DNA of 64,000 nucleotides. It comes from Candidatus Coprenecus stercorigallinarum. Its GTDB lineage: Bacteria > Bacteroidota > Bacteroidia > Bacteroidales > UBA932. The stretch is from the NCBI GenBank assembly GCA_018711305.1, contig DVIL01000074.1, forward strand, positions 1-64,000, read 5' to 3'. Positions 30,624 through 40,372 of this stretch are shown here, piece after piece (positions within the stretch are counted from its first letter, which is position 1; the number at the start of each line of letters is the position of its first letter). The position numbers and the translations under genes are program-made. The notes under the pieces are model-generated. The model made no database searches, was not told the DNA's origin, and worked only from the letters and a program-made list of their open reading frames with translations.

Positions 30624-31466
30624 ATGGACACCAAAAAAACGGTCGTCAAGATCGACCACCTGAAGTTCAACTACAGAAAACACATTGTGTTCGAGGATCT
30701 GAACCTCGAACTGGAACCCGGCCGGATATACGGTCTGCTCGGCGAGAACGGTGTGGGCAAGACCACATTGCTGCGTATCATCTGCGGGCTGCTGCATACC
30801 AAAAGCGGAAAATGCTCAGTGGACGGCATACCCTCCGAGAATCGCAATCCTGAGATGCTCAAGGAGCTCTACTATGTCCCGGAAATATTTCTGGCTCCCT
30901 CCATTTCCGTAAACACTTTCGCAAAGAGCAACTCACTGCTCTACCCTCATTGGGATGCCGCTCAGTTCAAGAGGTTGTGTCAGACCTTCGAAGTCGACCC
31001 CTCCTGCCGGTTCGACAAGCTCTCCCACGGCCAGCAGAAAAAGGCCCTGATAGCTTTTGCCCTGGCCCTGAACACCCGCATCCTGCTGATGGACGAGCCT
31101 TCCAACGGTCTGGACATCCCCTCGAAGACCACCCTCCGCAAGGTCATCTCAGAGTGCGCTACCGAAGACAAACTCATCGCCATCTCAACCCACCAGGTAC
31201 GCGACCTGGAAAACCTTATCGACCCTGTCATCATACTCGACCGCAGCGGTCTGATCATCAACGCCTCCATTGAGCGTATCAGCGAAAAACTGCTCTTCAC
31301 CATGAGCCAGAACCTCGATCCGGAAGCCTACTGGAGCGAAAGCAGCCTCAGCGGTTACTATCAGGTCGTTCCCAACCGCGAGGGCATGCCTTCCAGAGTA
31401 AACCTCGAAGCCCTCTTCAACGCCGCTCTCGGAAACAAGGAAACTTTCAAGGCACTGTTCAGATAA
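30624..31466 (+). CDS. ABC transporter ATP-binding protein
   Basis: Walker A LLGENGVGKTTLL, LSHGQQKKALIAFAL, LLMDEPSNGLD. Confidence 0.95.
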   Translation: MDTKKTVVKIDHLKFNYRKHIVFEDLNLELEPGRIYGLLGENGVGKTTLLRIICGLLHTKSGKCSVDGIPSENRNPEMLKELYYVPEIFLAPSISVNTFAKSNSLLYPHWDAAQFKRLCQTFEVDPSCRFDKLSHGQQKKALIAFALALNTRILLMDEPSNGLDIPSKTTLRKVISECATEDKLIAISTHQVRDLENLIDPVIILDRSGLIINASIERISEKLLFTMSQNLDPEAYWSESSLSGYYQVVPNREGMPSRVNLEALFNAALGNKETFKALFR

Positions 31467-31496
31467 TAAATAATTCAAATCAAACTTACCACTGAC

Positions 31497-32336
31497 ATGA
31501 ACGCAACATTCAACATACGCAGATTCGGGCTCAATATCTACAAGGAGCTCCTCGAAAAATACAGGGTCATCCTCGGCTTCTGGGCCGTAATCGCACTGGT
31601 ATACCTGATGTTCTGGGGCATGGCGCTCCTGCTGGGAAGTAATGTGGGAGAATACTCCCGCGGCACTGTCGCCATCACCTTGCTGCAGTTCTACTGCTGC
31701 CTCATTCCCTTCCTGATCTACAAAAACGAGAACCGCCACATCGAGGGCACATTCTACGGCATCGCCCCGGCATCCACTCTCGAGAAGACCCTGACTGTCT
31801 TCGTTATAGTCACCCTTCTCTTCCCCGCCCTGACTACCGTCCTGATGCTGTCGCTCGACTCCCTGCTCTCCGTCATGCCCACTGAGAGCGGCTTCAACGG
31901 ACACATCTGGGACACTGTCTTCTCATCCGACCGGTTCATGAGCGGACTGGAGAATTCCATATCCACAGAAGAAGGCAGGGACATACTGGACACTCTGTTC
32001 TTCGGAATCCCCAATGTCCTCTTCAACCCCTTCCTGAGCATGATTCTCGGCCAGGCTTCATTCGTCTTTTTCGCCATGCTGTTCCGCAACCACAAGATAG
32101 GCAAGACCCTCCTGGTGATCTGCGGTGTAGGATTTCTGCTCTCGATGGGAGCCACATGGTCGATAGTATCCACCGTAAAGCATCTCGAAGCCGAATCCCT
32201 CAGTTCCATGGATGCCGAAATCATGGCGAGATGGATGAAGAATTTCGTAAAGACAGTCATGGTCTTCACCTGCTACATCCTCCCTGTCATATTCTGGGTT
32301 CTGACATACTTCCGTATCCGCCGGGTACAATACTGA
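31497..32336 (+). CDS. ABC transporter membrane subunit-like protein
   Basis: Six hydrophobic segments; between the ATPase and GntR genes. Confidence 0.75.
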   Translation: MNATFNIRRFGLNIYKELLEKYRVILGFWAVIALVYLMFWGMALLLGSNVGEYSRGTVAITLLQFYCCLIPFLIYKNENRHIEGTFYGIAPASTLEKTLTVFVIVTLLFPALTTVLMLSLDSLLSVMPTESGFNGHIWDTVFSSDRFMSGLENSISTEEGRDILDTLFFGIPNVLFNPFLSMILGQASFVFFAMLFRNHKIGKTLLVICGVGFLLSMGATWSIVSTVKHLEAESLSSMDAEIMARWMKNFVKTVMVFTCYILPVIFWVLTYFRIRRVQY

Positions 32337-32349
32337 CACATTTTTAAAA

Positions 32350-32736
32350 ATGCAAGCGACCATGGAATTCGACCAGCATAAACCCATCTACCTGCAGATA
32401 GCCGACGCGATATGCGAGCGCATCCTGACAGGTCTGTGGCCGGAAGGCGAGCGCATCCCGTCAGTAAGGGAATGCGGCATCTCCCTCGAGGTCAATCCCA
32501 ACACCGTAGCCCGCTCCTATGACGAGCTCTCTTCCGAGGGCATCATCCACAACAAGCGCGGCATCGGGTACTTCGTCAGCCCGGGAGCCAAGAATGTCAT
32601 CCGCGACAAGCAGCGCGAAAGTTTCGTCTCCGGCGACCTGAAAGAGGTCTTCAGGAAAATGGAGATCCTCGGCATATCCATCGAGGACATATCTTCCCTC
32701 TACCACAAATATATTTCCAAAGGTTCCAAGGAATAA
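32350..32736 (+). CDS. GntR-family transcriptional regulator, YtrA subfamily
   Basis: KPIYLQIADAICERILTGLWPEGERIPSVRECGISLEVNPNTVARSYDELSSEGII; short C-terminal region. Confidence 0.92.
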   Translation: MQATMEFDQHKPIYLQIADAICERILTGLWPEGERIPSVRECGISLEVNPNTVARSYDELSSEGIIHNKRGIGYFVSPGAKNVIRDKQRESFVSGDLKEVFRKMEILGISIEDISSLYHKYISKGSKE

Positions 32737-32745
32737 CACGGTACA

Positions 32746-35238
32746 ATGAAACACAATACTACAATAAGGGCAGCGACGGCCGTCACCGCCCTGCTCCTCT
32801 GGGCTGTCTGCGCCTCAGCCCGTCCGCAGAACGGCCGCAGCATCTCCGGCACAGTCATCGATGCCGCTACATCACAGCCCATAGAGTTCGCAACAGTGGC
32901 CCTCATAGCACCGGACAGTACGGTAGTGAACGGCACTACCACCGACTCCGCCGGCCAGTTCACCATTGACCGCATCCCCTCCTCCGGCAACTACCGGCTG
33001 CTGGCTTCATTCATCGGCTACAAAGACCTCGTCACAGCCCTGGACGGCATACCATCACAGGGAGCCGTGATAGCCCTGGAGCCGGACACCGAAATGCTGG
33101 CTGAAGCCGTCGTCACGGCACGGCGCCCGGTAATCGAGCAGAAGCTGGACAAGATCGTGATGAATGTCTCGGATGCCGTCTCCACCGAAGGCAGCAACGG
33201 CACAGACCTGCTCCGCAAGGCCCCCGGCGTGACGATAGATTTCGACGGTAACGTAAAGCTCAACGGCTCTACCGTAGCCGTATGGCTGGACGGCCGTCCC
33301 TCCAACCTTTCCGGAAAGGAGCTGGAAGTCCTGCTCCAGTCCACTGACGGCACTACCATCGACAGGATAGAGATAATGGCCCATCCCTCGGCCAAATACG
33401 ATGCAGCGGGCGGAGGCGGTATCATCAACATCGTCACCAAGAAAAACTTCATGGAGGGCCTGAACGGCTCGGTCAATCTCAGCTACGGCGGCATGTACTT
33501 CGACCGCTACAACCAGAACGCCGACGGTTCCCTCAACCTCAACTACCGAGGACGCAAGACCAACACGTTCCTCACCTACAGCGCAGGCTACGATGACATG
33601 AACGCGAACCTCCTGTCCGAGTCCCTCTACGGCAGCAACTACGAGATGGCCATGTCCAATACATCCAACATGCTCATGCGCAACTTCAACCAGATGTTCC
33701 GCGCCGGCAACGACTGGTACATCTCCGACAAGGACGTCTTGGGAGTGATTGTCAACGGAACGTTCCGCAACGGCAGCACCGATACCTACGGGGATAATTT
33801 CACAGAGCATACCCTCAACGGCAGCCCTGTAGCCAGGCTTCTGAGCGACATCGACAACAATGACCGTTTCGACGGAGTCTCCGCCAACCTCAACTACACC
33901 CGCACCTTCGACCAGAGCAAGATGCAGGAACTGACCCTCAACGCCGACTACTCCTGGTACGACATCAGCAACAGGAGCCGGCAGGAAGATATCCCAGACC
34001 CGGATTTCACTCCCCTGATGATACTGGACTCCACGATCTTCCGTCAGAATGCCGCCCAAAACCTCCAGATATGGTCCGCCAAGGCCGACTACCAGCAGCT
34101 GTTCTGGCAGACAGGCCTTTTAGAAGCCGGTCTGAAATGGTCCCGCACCATCACCGACAACAACTCGGTACGCGAGGACTTCTTCCACAATACCTGGAAC
34201 TACAACGACAGTCTCTCCAACCTCTTCCTCTACGACGAGCAGATAGCCGCAGCATACATCTCGGCAGCCAAGAGTTTCGGACAGAAGTGGTCGGTCAAGA
34301 TAGGACTGCGGGGTGAATACACCTATGCCCGCGGAGACTGGCGCAGTGCGGAAAAAACCAGCGTCAAGAGCTATTTCAACCTCTTCCCCACCGCATTCGT
34401 AAGCTACATGCCCACCCAGAAGTGGCGTCTGGCCGCCTCCTATACCCGCCGTATCAACCGCCCGGGCTACAGCCAGCTCAACCCCTTCCGCACCTACATC
34501 TCGTCCAACTCCTACACCGAGGGAGACCCCAACCTGGACCCCCAGTTCTCCGACCAGGTCTCCCTTACAGTCGGCTACGGACAGCACCTCAACCTGAGCC
34601 TGCTCTACCAGCACAACTCCAACCTCATCATGCAACACCCCGAGGTCAATCCCGACAACGGCGAGCAGCGCCTGATCTGGGAAAATTTCGGCACACAGGA
34701 GATAGCCGGTGCTGCACTGTCCATATCCGAACTGCCCATCACCAAGTGGCTTAACATATCAGCCAACTACTTAGCCGCCTACAACGGCAATACCAGCACA
34801 GAAGGCAGCTACTCGGACGGCTCGTTCATCCAGAGTTTCTACGGCAACCTCACATTTCTCCTGCCCAAGGAATGGAAGATCGAGGCAGGAGGCTTCGGAA
34901 ACGGAAACATGACCATCGGCTACATGAGCATACGCCCTATGTACATGCTCTTCGCCGGCATAAAGAAAAATCTCTGGGACGGCCGGGGCACCATCGCCCT
35001 CAATGTCCAGGACCTTCTCCGCTCTTTCGCGACCAATGTGGAGTCCTACACCGGAAACGTCCGCACCTACCGCATCGACCAGCGCATCAACATGCAGAAG
35101 GTCACCCTCTCGTTCAGCTGGCGCTTCGGCACAGCCTCGAACGTCCGCAGACGCAATGTGGGCAATGTGGAGGAATCCTCCCGCGTAGGCGGTTCCTCAG
35201 GCATCAGCACCGGGCAGACCGGTATGGGAGGCAGATAA
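32746..35238 (+). CDS. TonB-dependent receptor / outer membrane beta-barrel protein with carboxypeptidase-regulatory-like N-domain
   Basis: ISGTVIDAATSQPIEFATVAL; plug motifs LLRKAPGVTIDFDGNVKLNGSTVAVWLDGRP; C-terminal beta-barrel. Confidence 0.9.
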   Translation: MKHNTTIRAATAVTALLLWAVCASARPQNGRSISGTVIDAATSQPIEFATVALIAPDSTVVNGTTTDSAGQFTIDRIPSSGNYRLLASFIGYKDLVTALDGIPSQGAVIALEPDTEMLAEAVVTARRPVIEQKLDKIVMNVSDAVSTEGSNGTDLLRKAPGVTIDFDGNVKLNGSTVAVWLDGRPSNLSGKELEVLLQSTDGTTIDRIEIMAHPSAKYDAAGGGGIINIVTKKNFMEGLNGSVNLSYGGMYFDRYNQNADGSLNLNYRGRKTNTFLTYSAGYDDMNANLLSESLYGSNYEMAMSNTSNMLMRNFNQMFRAGNDWYISDKDVLGVIVNGTFRNGSTDTYGDNFTEHTLNGSPVARLLSDIDNNDRFDGVSANLNYTRTFDQSKMQELTLNADYSWYDISNRSRQEDIPDPDFTPLMILDSTIFRQNAAQNLQIWSAKADYQQLFWQTGLLEAGLKWSRTITDNNSVREDFFHNTWNYNDSLSNLFLYDEQIAAAYISAAKSFGQKWSVKIGLRGEYTYARGDWRSAEKTSVKSYFNLFPTAFVSYMPTQKWRLAASYTRRINRPGYSQLNPFRTYISSNSYTEGDPNLDPQFSDQVSLTVGYGQHLNLSLLYQHNSNLIMQHPEVNPDNGEQRLIWENFGTQEIAGAALSISELPITKWLNISANYLAAYNGNTSTEGSYSDGSFIQSFYGNLTFLLPKEWKIEAGGFGNGNMTIGYMSIRPMYMLFAGIKKNLWDGRGTIALNVQDLLRSFATNVESYTGNVRTYRIDQRINMQKVTLSFSWRFGTASNVRRRNVGNVEESSRVGGSSGISTGQTGMGGR

Positions 35239-35249
35239 GACCGGAGACA

Positions 35250-35984
35250 ATGGGCAATCCGTATTTCAGATTCAAGCAATTCACCGTATGGCATGACCGG
35301 TGCGCGATGAAAGTGGGAACCGACGGGGTCCTGCTGGGGGCGTGGGCCGGTCAGGGCTGTCCGGATGCATTTCCCGGGACAATTCTGGACATAGGCACAG
35401 GAAGCGGGCTGATCGCCCTGATGCTGGCCCAACGATTCCCCGGAGCACAGGTCACAGGTATTGACATCGATGCCGCAGCAGCGGCCCAGGCAGCGGAAAA
35501 TTTCGCGGCCTCCCCCTGGCCGCAGCGGCTCAACTCCCTGCACATATCCATCCAGGACTTCCTCTGCAGAGCCGAAGCCTGCCAGAACCGGCGTTTCGAC
35601 CTGATAGTCTCCAATCCGCCCTTCTACGACACCACCCTCACCAGTCCGGACTCGCAACGCACTACAGCCCGCCACACCTCCACATTACCCTATTCGGAAC
35701 TGATGAGATGCAGTGCGTCCCTGCTTTCCGACAAAGGCATGCTCGCTATAGTCATTCCTGCCGAATACTGGAAGCCGATTTTCCATGAAGCCAGTGCCAA
35801 TGGCCTTACACTCCGACATCTGACGAAAGTCCATTCGACCCCGTCTTCAGGGATACGACGCCTGCTTATATCTTTCGGCAAAGGAGAAGGACCGACAGGC
35901 TCCGACGAAGTCCTCCTGACCGGAAGCGACGGCAACCGCTCCGAGTGGCACAGAGGACTGACCGGAGACTTCTACCTGAAATGA
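35250..35984 (+). CDS. trmN6: tRNA1(Val) (adenine(37)-N6)-methyltransferase
   Basis: FRFKQFTVWHDRCAMKVGTDGVLLGAWA, ILDIGTGSGLIALMLAQR, DLIVSNPPFYD; start trimmed to ATG at 35250. Confidence 0.92.
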   Translation: MGNPYFRFKQFTVWHDRCAMKVGTDGVLLGAWAGQGCPDAFPGTILDIGTGSGLIALMLAQRFPGAQVTGIDIDAAAAAQAAENFAASPWPQRLNSLHISIQDFLCRAEACQNRRFDLIVSNPPFYDTTLTSPDSQRTTARHTSTLPYSELMRCSASLLSDKGMLAIVIPAEYWKPIFHEASANGLTLRHLTKVHSTPSSGIRRLLISFGKGEGPTGSDEVLLTGSDGNRSEWHRGLTGDFYLK

Positions 35985-36565
35985 GCGGCAGCAGCCTCCA
36001 TCGCCCGGTAGAATTCTTCTCCGAAAGCATCGGTCAACGGCTTCTGCAGAAACCTGTACACAGGGACCCCTTCCCTCCTGCCTTTGGCAAAAGCACAGGC
36101 ACAGATATTCCAGCGGTGAAGATTGAGAGCGGTCATACCATTGGAGAGTTTCAGTACCCGGATGGGATACAGCCGGCACGAAATGGGCTTGATGAAGTCC
36201 GAACCGCCGCGGCACCACGATCTCTCGATGGTACAGAACCAGTTTCCATCCTCATCACAGGCGGCATAGGCACATTCTTCCTTTCCCGGCACAAGCGGAG
36301 TTACGATATCCCCGTCCGCATCTATCTCGAAAAAGCCTTTTTCTTCTATCACTGCCCGCCCGCCAGGAGACATCAGTGGGGAGAACTCCGCATAATTGGC
36401 CTCGATCCGTTCCGACTCTTCCTCTTCCATGGGAGCCCCGCTGTCGCCTATAATGCAGCATGCACCGCCGCAGACCCCGTAATCACAGGAAAAGCACTCT
36501 GTAAATATCTCAGAAGAGACTATCTTATCTTCTATTATCACCATAGTTTCCATATATTCCATCAC
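35972..36565 (-). CDS. DUF3109-family cysteine-rich protein
   Basis: CFSCDYGVCGGACCIIGDSGAPM...ISCRLYPIRV...LNLHRWNIC. Confidence 0.9.
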   Translation of the reverse strand: MMEYMETMVIIEDKIVSSEIFTECFSCDYGVCGGACCIIGDSGAPMEEEESERIEANYAEFSPLMSPGGRAVIEEKGFFEIDADGDIVTPLVPGKEECAYAACDEDGNWFCTIERSWCRGGSDFIKPISCRLYPIRVLKLSNGMTALNLHRWNICACAFAKGRREGVPVYRFLQKPLTDAFGEEFYRAMEAAAAHFR

Positions 36566-39357
36566 TGACGCCCCGTTTCCGGAACCACAGAAAGTACTGA
36601 AATACGCCCGTCATCCAGGACATCGAGCAGAGCCTGGTTCACCTCTTCCTCCGTAACGGCATCCATAGCCTCCTGACGGCGGGTGTAAAAATCCTTCCTG
36701 TCGATATATCTGTTTCTCATGAGGCCCTTCCAGTAATCATAGTCGGTCTCCTCACGCAGTCTGTCCTGCAATTGCATATTCCGTTTGATACCTTCCACTT
36801 CGTTCGCGCTCACCCCTTTTCCGGCCAGGTCCATTATTATATCCGCAAACATCCCCTCCATATCTTCCACCCCGTCTCTCGTAGTAAAATGGAAATCAAG
36901 AGTAACCACTTCATCCGGGAAACTGTAGTATCTCCTGTGCACATCTGCAAGGATACCGCGCAGGGACAGCTGGCGGATGACCTCCCGCTCTATAACCTTT
37001 GCCGTGATATCGGACAGTACCCTGTCCTCTATATTCATCTCGTAGGGAAAAGTGAGCTTGCAGCTGTTCAGATGCCTTTCAAATGCCATCGGGACGGAGA
37101 CTTCTTCCACATCGTCATAGGAAGCAATGAAAAATTCCTGGTTTTCACGTTGTCTGGCCGCACCCGTCCGACGTCCTCCCGGCAGCGAGGCGATACGGCA
37201 GTACACTGAATTGAGCAATGCTTCCTCGTCAAAATCTCCCACGAACATAAACGAGAAATCTGCCGGATTGGAAAACAGCATATTTACAAACTTCAGGGCT
37301 CCAAGATAATCCAGGCTGTCAACGGATGCATCAAGGTCGATGTCCTCGCCGTAGCCGGAACGGACATCCCGGTTGTGGAGCATCCCGAAAACGGCTTCGG
37401 GAGAATTGAATGCATAGGGAGAGCAGCCGTCCATCATCCTGCGGTACTTCGCGAATGTCTCCATATCAGGCCCGGATCCCAAGAAATACATCGACACAAT
37501 ATCCATGAACTGATCCATGCACGATGTATGGAAACGGCCTGTTATCTTCCTTTCGCCGACTGTTATCTCCCGGTCTATCTCCAGATGCATTGCATTCTGC
37601 AAGCGGTTCAGTTCGAACATGTTCATATCTCCGTTTATACTGATACGGGCCACATCGTCAATATAGTTCCTGAGCAGGGACAGATCCTTCCCGACAAGTC
37701 CTGAAAGTGATATGCCTCCTCTCGCCACCGCTTCAAAATAGACCCAGCCGGGCTCCACCGACATCTTGCGGTAAGCCATTGTCGCTCCGTTAGGAAGGCG
37801 TCTGGAAACCACTCCGGTAGAAGTATTTACGAACTTCTCCTGATATTTCTGGCCGTAAAATGGCGAAGCCTGGGTACACTTGCTTTCCGGATACAGATAC
37901 AGGCTGTCTCCGTCTACTGGAAGCGGGTCCACAGCAAAATACTCCAGTCCTCCCGATTTTTCCGGAGATGTACAGATCACCGTCCTGCTGTCCTTGTCCG
38001 AAAGCACTGTCCTTACAAAATCGGTAACTGTAGAACTGTCTATCAGAGGGCCGGCCGTCTCGATATACTCCTTGTAGAATTCTATGCCGGCCATGGCATA
38101 CCCCCGGGTATAATTGTTTACGCACAGATCCGTATAATATTTATTGTCCAATGAAGCCCTTCTGGCATAGGTGTTCTCCAGATCAAAGAAAAAATCACTG
38201 CGCCCCTTCTCGTATTCCTGTGCGGAGATATCGCTGTCAAGCATGGAGTTCACTGTCCGGAGAAGGAACTGATACGCCTCGGTATAGTCATCAGGTGCAC
38301 ACTCGACAGAGAGCCTCCAGCACCTGCGGTCCATGGAGCGGATCATTTCCACATCTGCACTGCGGGCATAGAAAGGAGCCTGTTCCAGAGCCGCGAGCAT
38401 ACGGCTGCGCATTATGTCAACACCGATTGTGGAGATATATTCGTATATGAAAGGTACCGCAGTGCTGCGCAGGGCCATATCGACAGGATCCATCACGTAG
38501 TCGACGGTAACCCTGGCACAGTCAGCCTCACGGTCCTGGAAATAGAAGAACTGTCCGCCCACAGCGTCTGCAACCGAATCCGGAAATACCGGAGCAGGGC
38601 CATCTGCCTTCGGTACAACCTGAAAAAGTGAGCGGATCTTCGATTCCACCGCAAGGGGATCGATATCCCCCACTATGACTATCGCCTGCCGGTCAGGACG
38701 GCAGCGGGTACGGTAGAACTGCTCCACATCACCGGTCGTGTAGGAATCCACCTTATGTATGAGCTTTTCCATCGATACCGGCTCGAGAGGAGTACCTGTC
38801 AAATAGAACCGTGCCACTGAATCCCTCACCCTGTTTTCCATCGTCTCGGTACCGGAAAACACATTCCGGAAAAAATTCTTGCCCCGCTCCACCGAGCGGT
38901 CATCAATTATCAGGGCCGAGGACATATTGTATATTGCAAGCAGCATCGAATCCACCACGTAATCGTGTTTGCTCACCGGAACATCGCTGAACGTATACGT
39001 CGTATAATATCCACCTCCTTCAATGACCAGCCCATCGGTACGGTCCAGTCCCATATCGTCTATAAAGGGAAATATGGCTCCGTCAGGGAAATTCACCGTC
39101 TCAGTCAAAGCCATGCATTCCATAAGGTAAGTCATGCCGCGGGAAGAGCTGTCTTCCAATGCCATACCGGTTTTCTGGATAAAGGCGAAATCGGCATAAC
39201 CATTTACGGATGTGTTCTTTACAAGATAGAATACCAGACCGTTGGGCATGGTGTCGCGTACTATGCGCGCATCGTCGTCCAGAAGTCCTACCATCTGTGA
39301 AAATGCCGTTCCGGCATGAAACAGGAGAACAGAAATGAGGAAAATTTTCAGTTTCAT
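36562..39357 (-). CDS. M16-family (insulinase-like) peptidase homologue with degenerate zinc site
   Basis: MPNGLVFYLVKNTSVNGYADFAFIQKTG fold signature; canonical HFLEH replaced by YLMEC. Confidence 0.87.
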   Translation of the reverse strand: MKLKIFLISVLLFHAGTAFSQMVGLLDDDARIVRDTMPNGLVFYLVKNTSVNGYADFAFIQKTGMALEDSSSRGMTYLMECMALTETVNFPDGAIFPFIDDMGLDRTDGLVIEGGGYYTTYTFSDVPVSKHDYVVDSMLLAIYNMSSALIIDDRSVERGKNFFRNVFSGTETMENRVRDSVARFYLTGTPLEPVSMEKLIHKVDSYTTGDVEQFYRTRCRPDRQAIVIVGDIDPLAVESKIRSLFQVVPKADGPAPVFPDSVADAVGGQFFYFQDREADCARVTVDYVMDPVDMALRSTAVPFIYEYISTIGVDIMRSRMLAALEQAPFYARSADVEMIRSMDRRCWRLSVECAPDDYTEAYQFLLRTVNSMLDSDISAQEYEKGRSDFFFDLENTYARRASLDNKYYTDLCVNNYTRGYAMAGIEFYKEYIETAGPLIDSSTVTDFVRTVLSDKDSRTVICTSPEKSGGLEYFAVDPLPVDGDSLYLYPESKCTQASPFYGQKYQEKFVNTSTGVVSRRLPNGATMAYRKMSVEPGWVYFEAVARGGISLSGLVGKDLSLLRNYIDDVARISINGDMNMFELNRLQNAMHLEIDREITVGERKITGRFHTSCMDQFMDIVSMYFLGSGPDMETFAKYRRMMDGCSPYAFNSPEAVFGMLHNRDVRSGYGEDIDLDASVDSLDYLGALKFVNMLFSNPADFSFMFVGDFDEEALLNSVYCRIASLPGGRRTGAARQRENQEFFIASYDDVEEVSVPMAFERHLNSCKLTFPYEMNIEDRVLSDITAKVIEREVIRQLSLRGILADVHRRYYSFPDEVVTLDFHFTTRDGVEDMEGMFADIIMDLAGKGVSANEVEGIKRNMQLQDRLREETDYDYWKGLMRNRYIDRKDFYTRRQEAMDAVTEEEVNQALLDVLDDGRISVLSVVPETGRQ

Positions 39358-39430
39358 GGGACAAATGTATGAAAATATGAGTATATTTGACGTCCAAATT
39401 TCCTTCCAACACTAAAAACAAAGAAAGAAT

Positions 39431-40372
39431 ATGAAGAAAGTATTAGCAACACTGGCCATCGCCATTCTTTCCATGGCCTCCCTCTTCGCTCAGGACATGG
39501 AATCCGCGACCGCACTGTACAACGAAGGAGCTACTGCGCTCAACGCAGGTGACAAGGAAACGGCATTAGGATATTTTGAGGAAGCTCTCGCACAGGCTGA
39601 GCTTATAGGACCCGAGGCTGAAGAGCTTGCATACAACTGCAAGAGAAATATCCCCACCCTTATCAATGCCATCGGCAAGGAACTCGCAGCAGCCAATGAA
39701 CTTGATGCAGCCATCGAAAAACTCGGCCAGGCTATTGAAAAGGCAAACGAATACGGACAGGAGGACATCGCAGCCGATGCTCAGACACTCATTCCCCAGC
39801 TGTACATGCAGAAAGGCAATCTCGCTCTCAACCAGAAGAATTATGCGGAGGCCATAACCTGCTACCAGAAAGTTGTGGAAATCAATCCCAGCGATGCCAA
39901 CGGATACCTCCGTCTGGGTCAGGCAGCTTCCCGTGCCGACCAGCTTGACGTAGCCATCAGCGCCCTCACAAAAGCCGGTGAACTTGGCCAGCAGAAAGCC
40001 GCAGACAAGGAGATGTCCACCATCTATCTCAGCAAGGCTGCCGAGGTGCTCAAGAGCAAGGACTACCAGGGAGCATACGACAATGCCGTCAAATCCCTCG
40101 AGATCCTTCCCACCCCCACAGCAATGCAGATAGCCGGAACAGCCGCACTCCAGCTCAAGAACTATGACGCAGCCATCAACAACTTCGAAGGTTTCCTGAC
40201 AGCATCCCCCAACGCCAGGAATGCTGACCAGATCAAATATCAGCTCGCCACAGCTTACGAGGCAAAAGGCGACAAAGCCAACGCATGCGTCAACTACAAG
40301 GCCATCCTGAACAACCCTCAGTTCGCCGAGTACGCAAAGCACAAAATCAACAACGAACTTAAATGCCAGTAG
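39431..40372 (+). CDS. Tetratricopeptide repeat protein
   Basis: Signal peptide and repeated TPR units such as YAEAITCYQKVVEINPSDANGYLRLGQAA. Confidence 0.9.
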   Translation: MKKVLATLAIAILSMASLFAQDMESATALYNEGATALNAGDKETALGYFEEALAQAELIGPEAEELAYNCKRNIPTLINAIGKELAAANELDAAIEKLGQAIEKANEYGQEDIAADAQTLIPQLYMQKGNLALNQKNYAEAITCYQKVVEINPSDANGYLRLGQAASRADQLDVAISALTKAGELGQQKAADKEMSTIYLSKAAEVLKSKDYQGAYDNAVKSLEILPTPTAMQIAGTAALQLKNYDAAINNFEGFLTASPNARNADQIKYQLATAYEAKGDKANACVNYKAILNNPQFAEYAKHKINNELKCQ

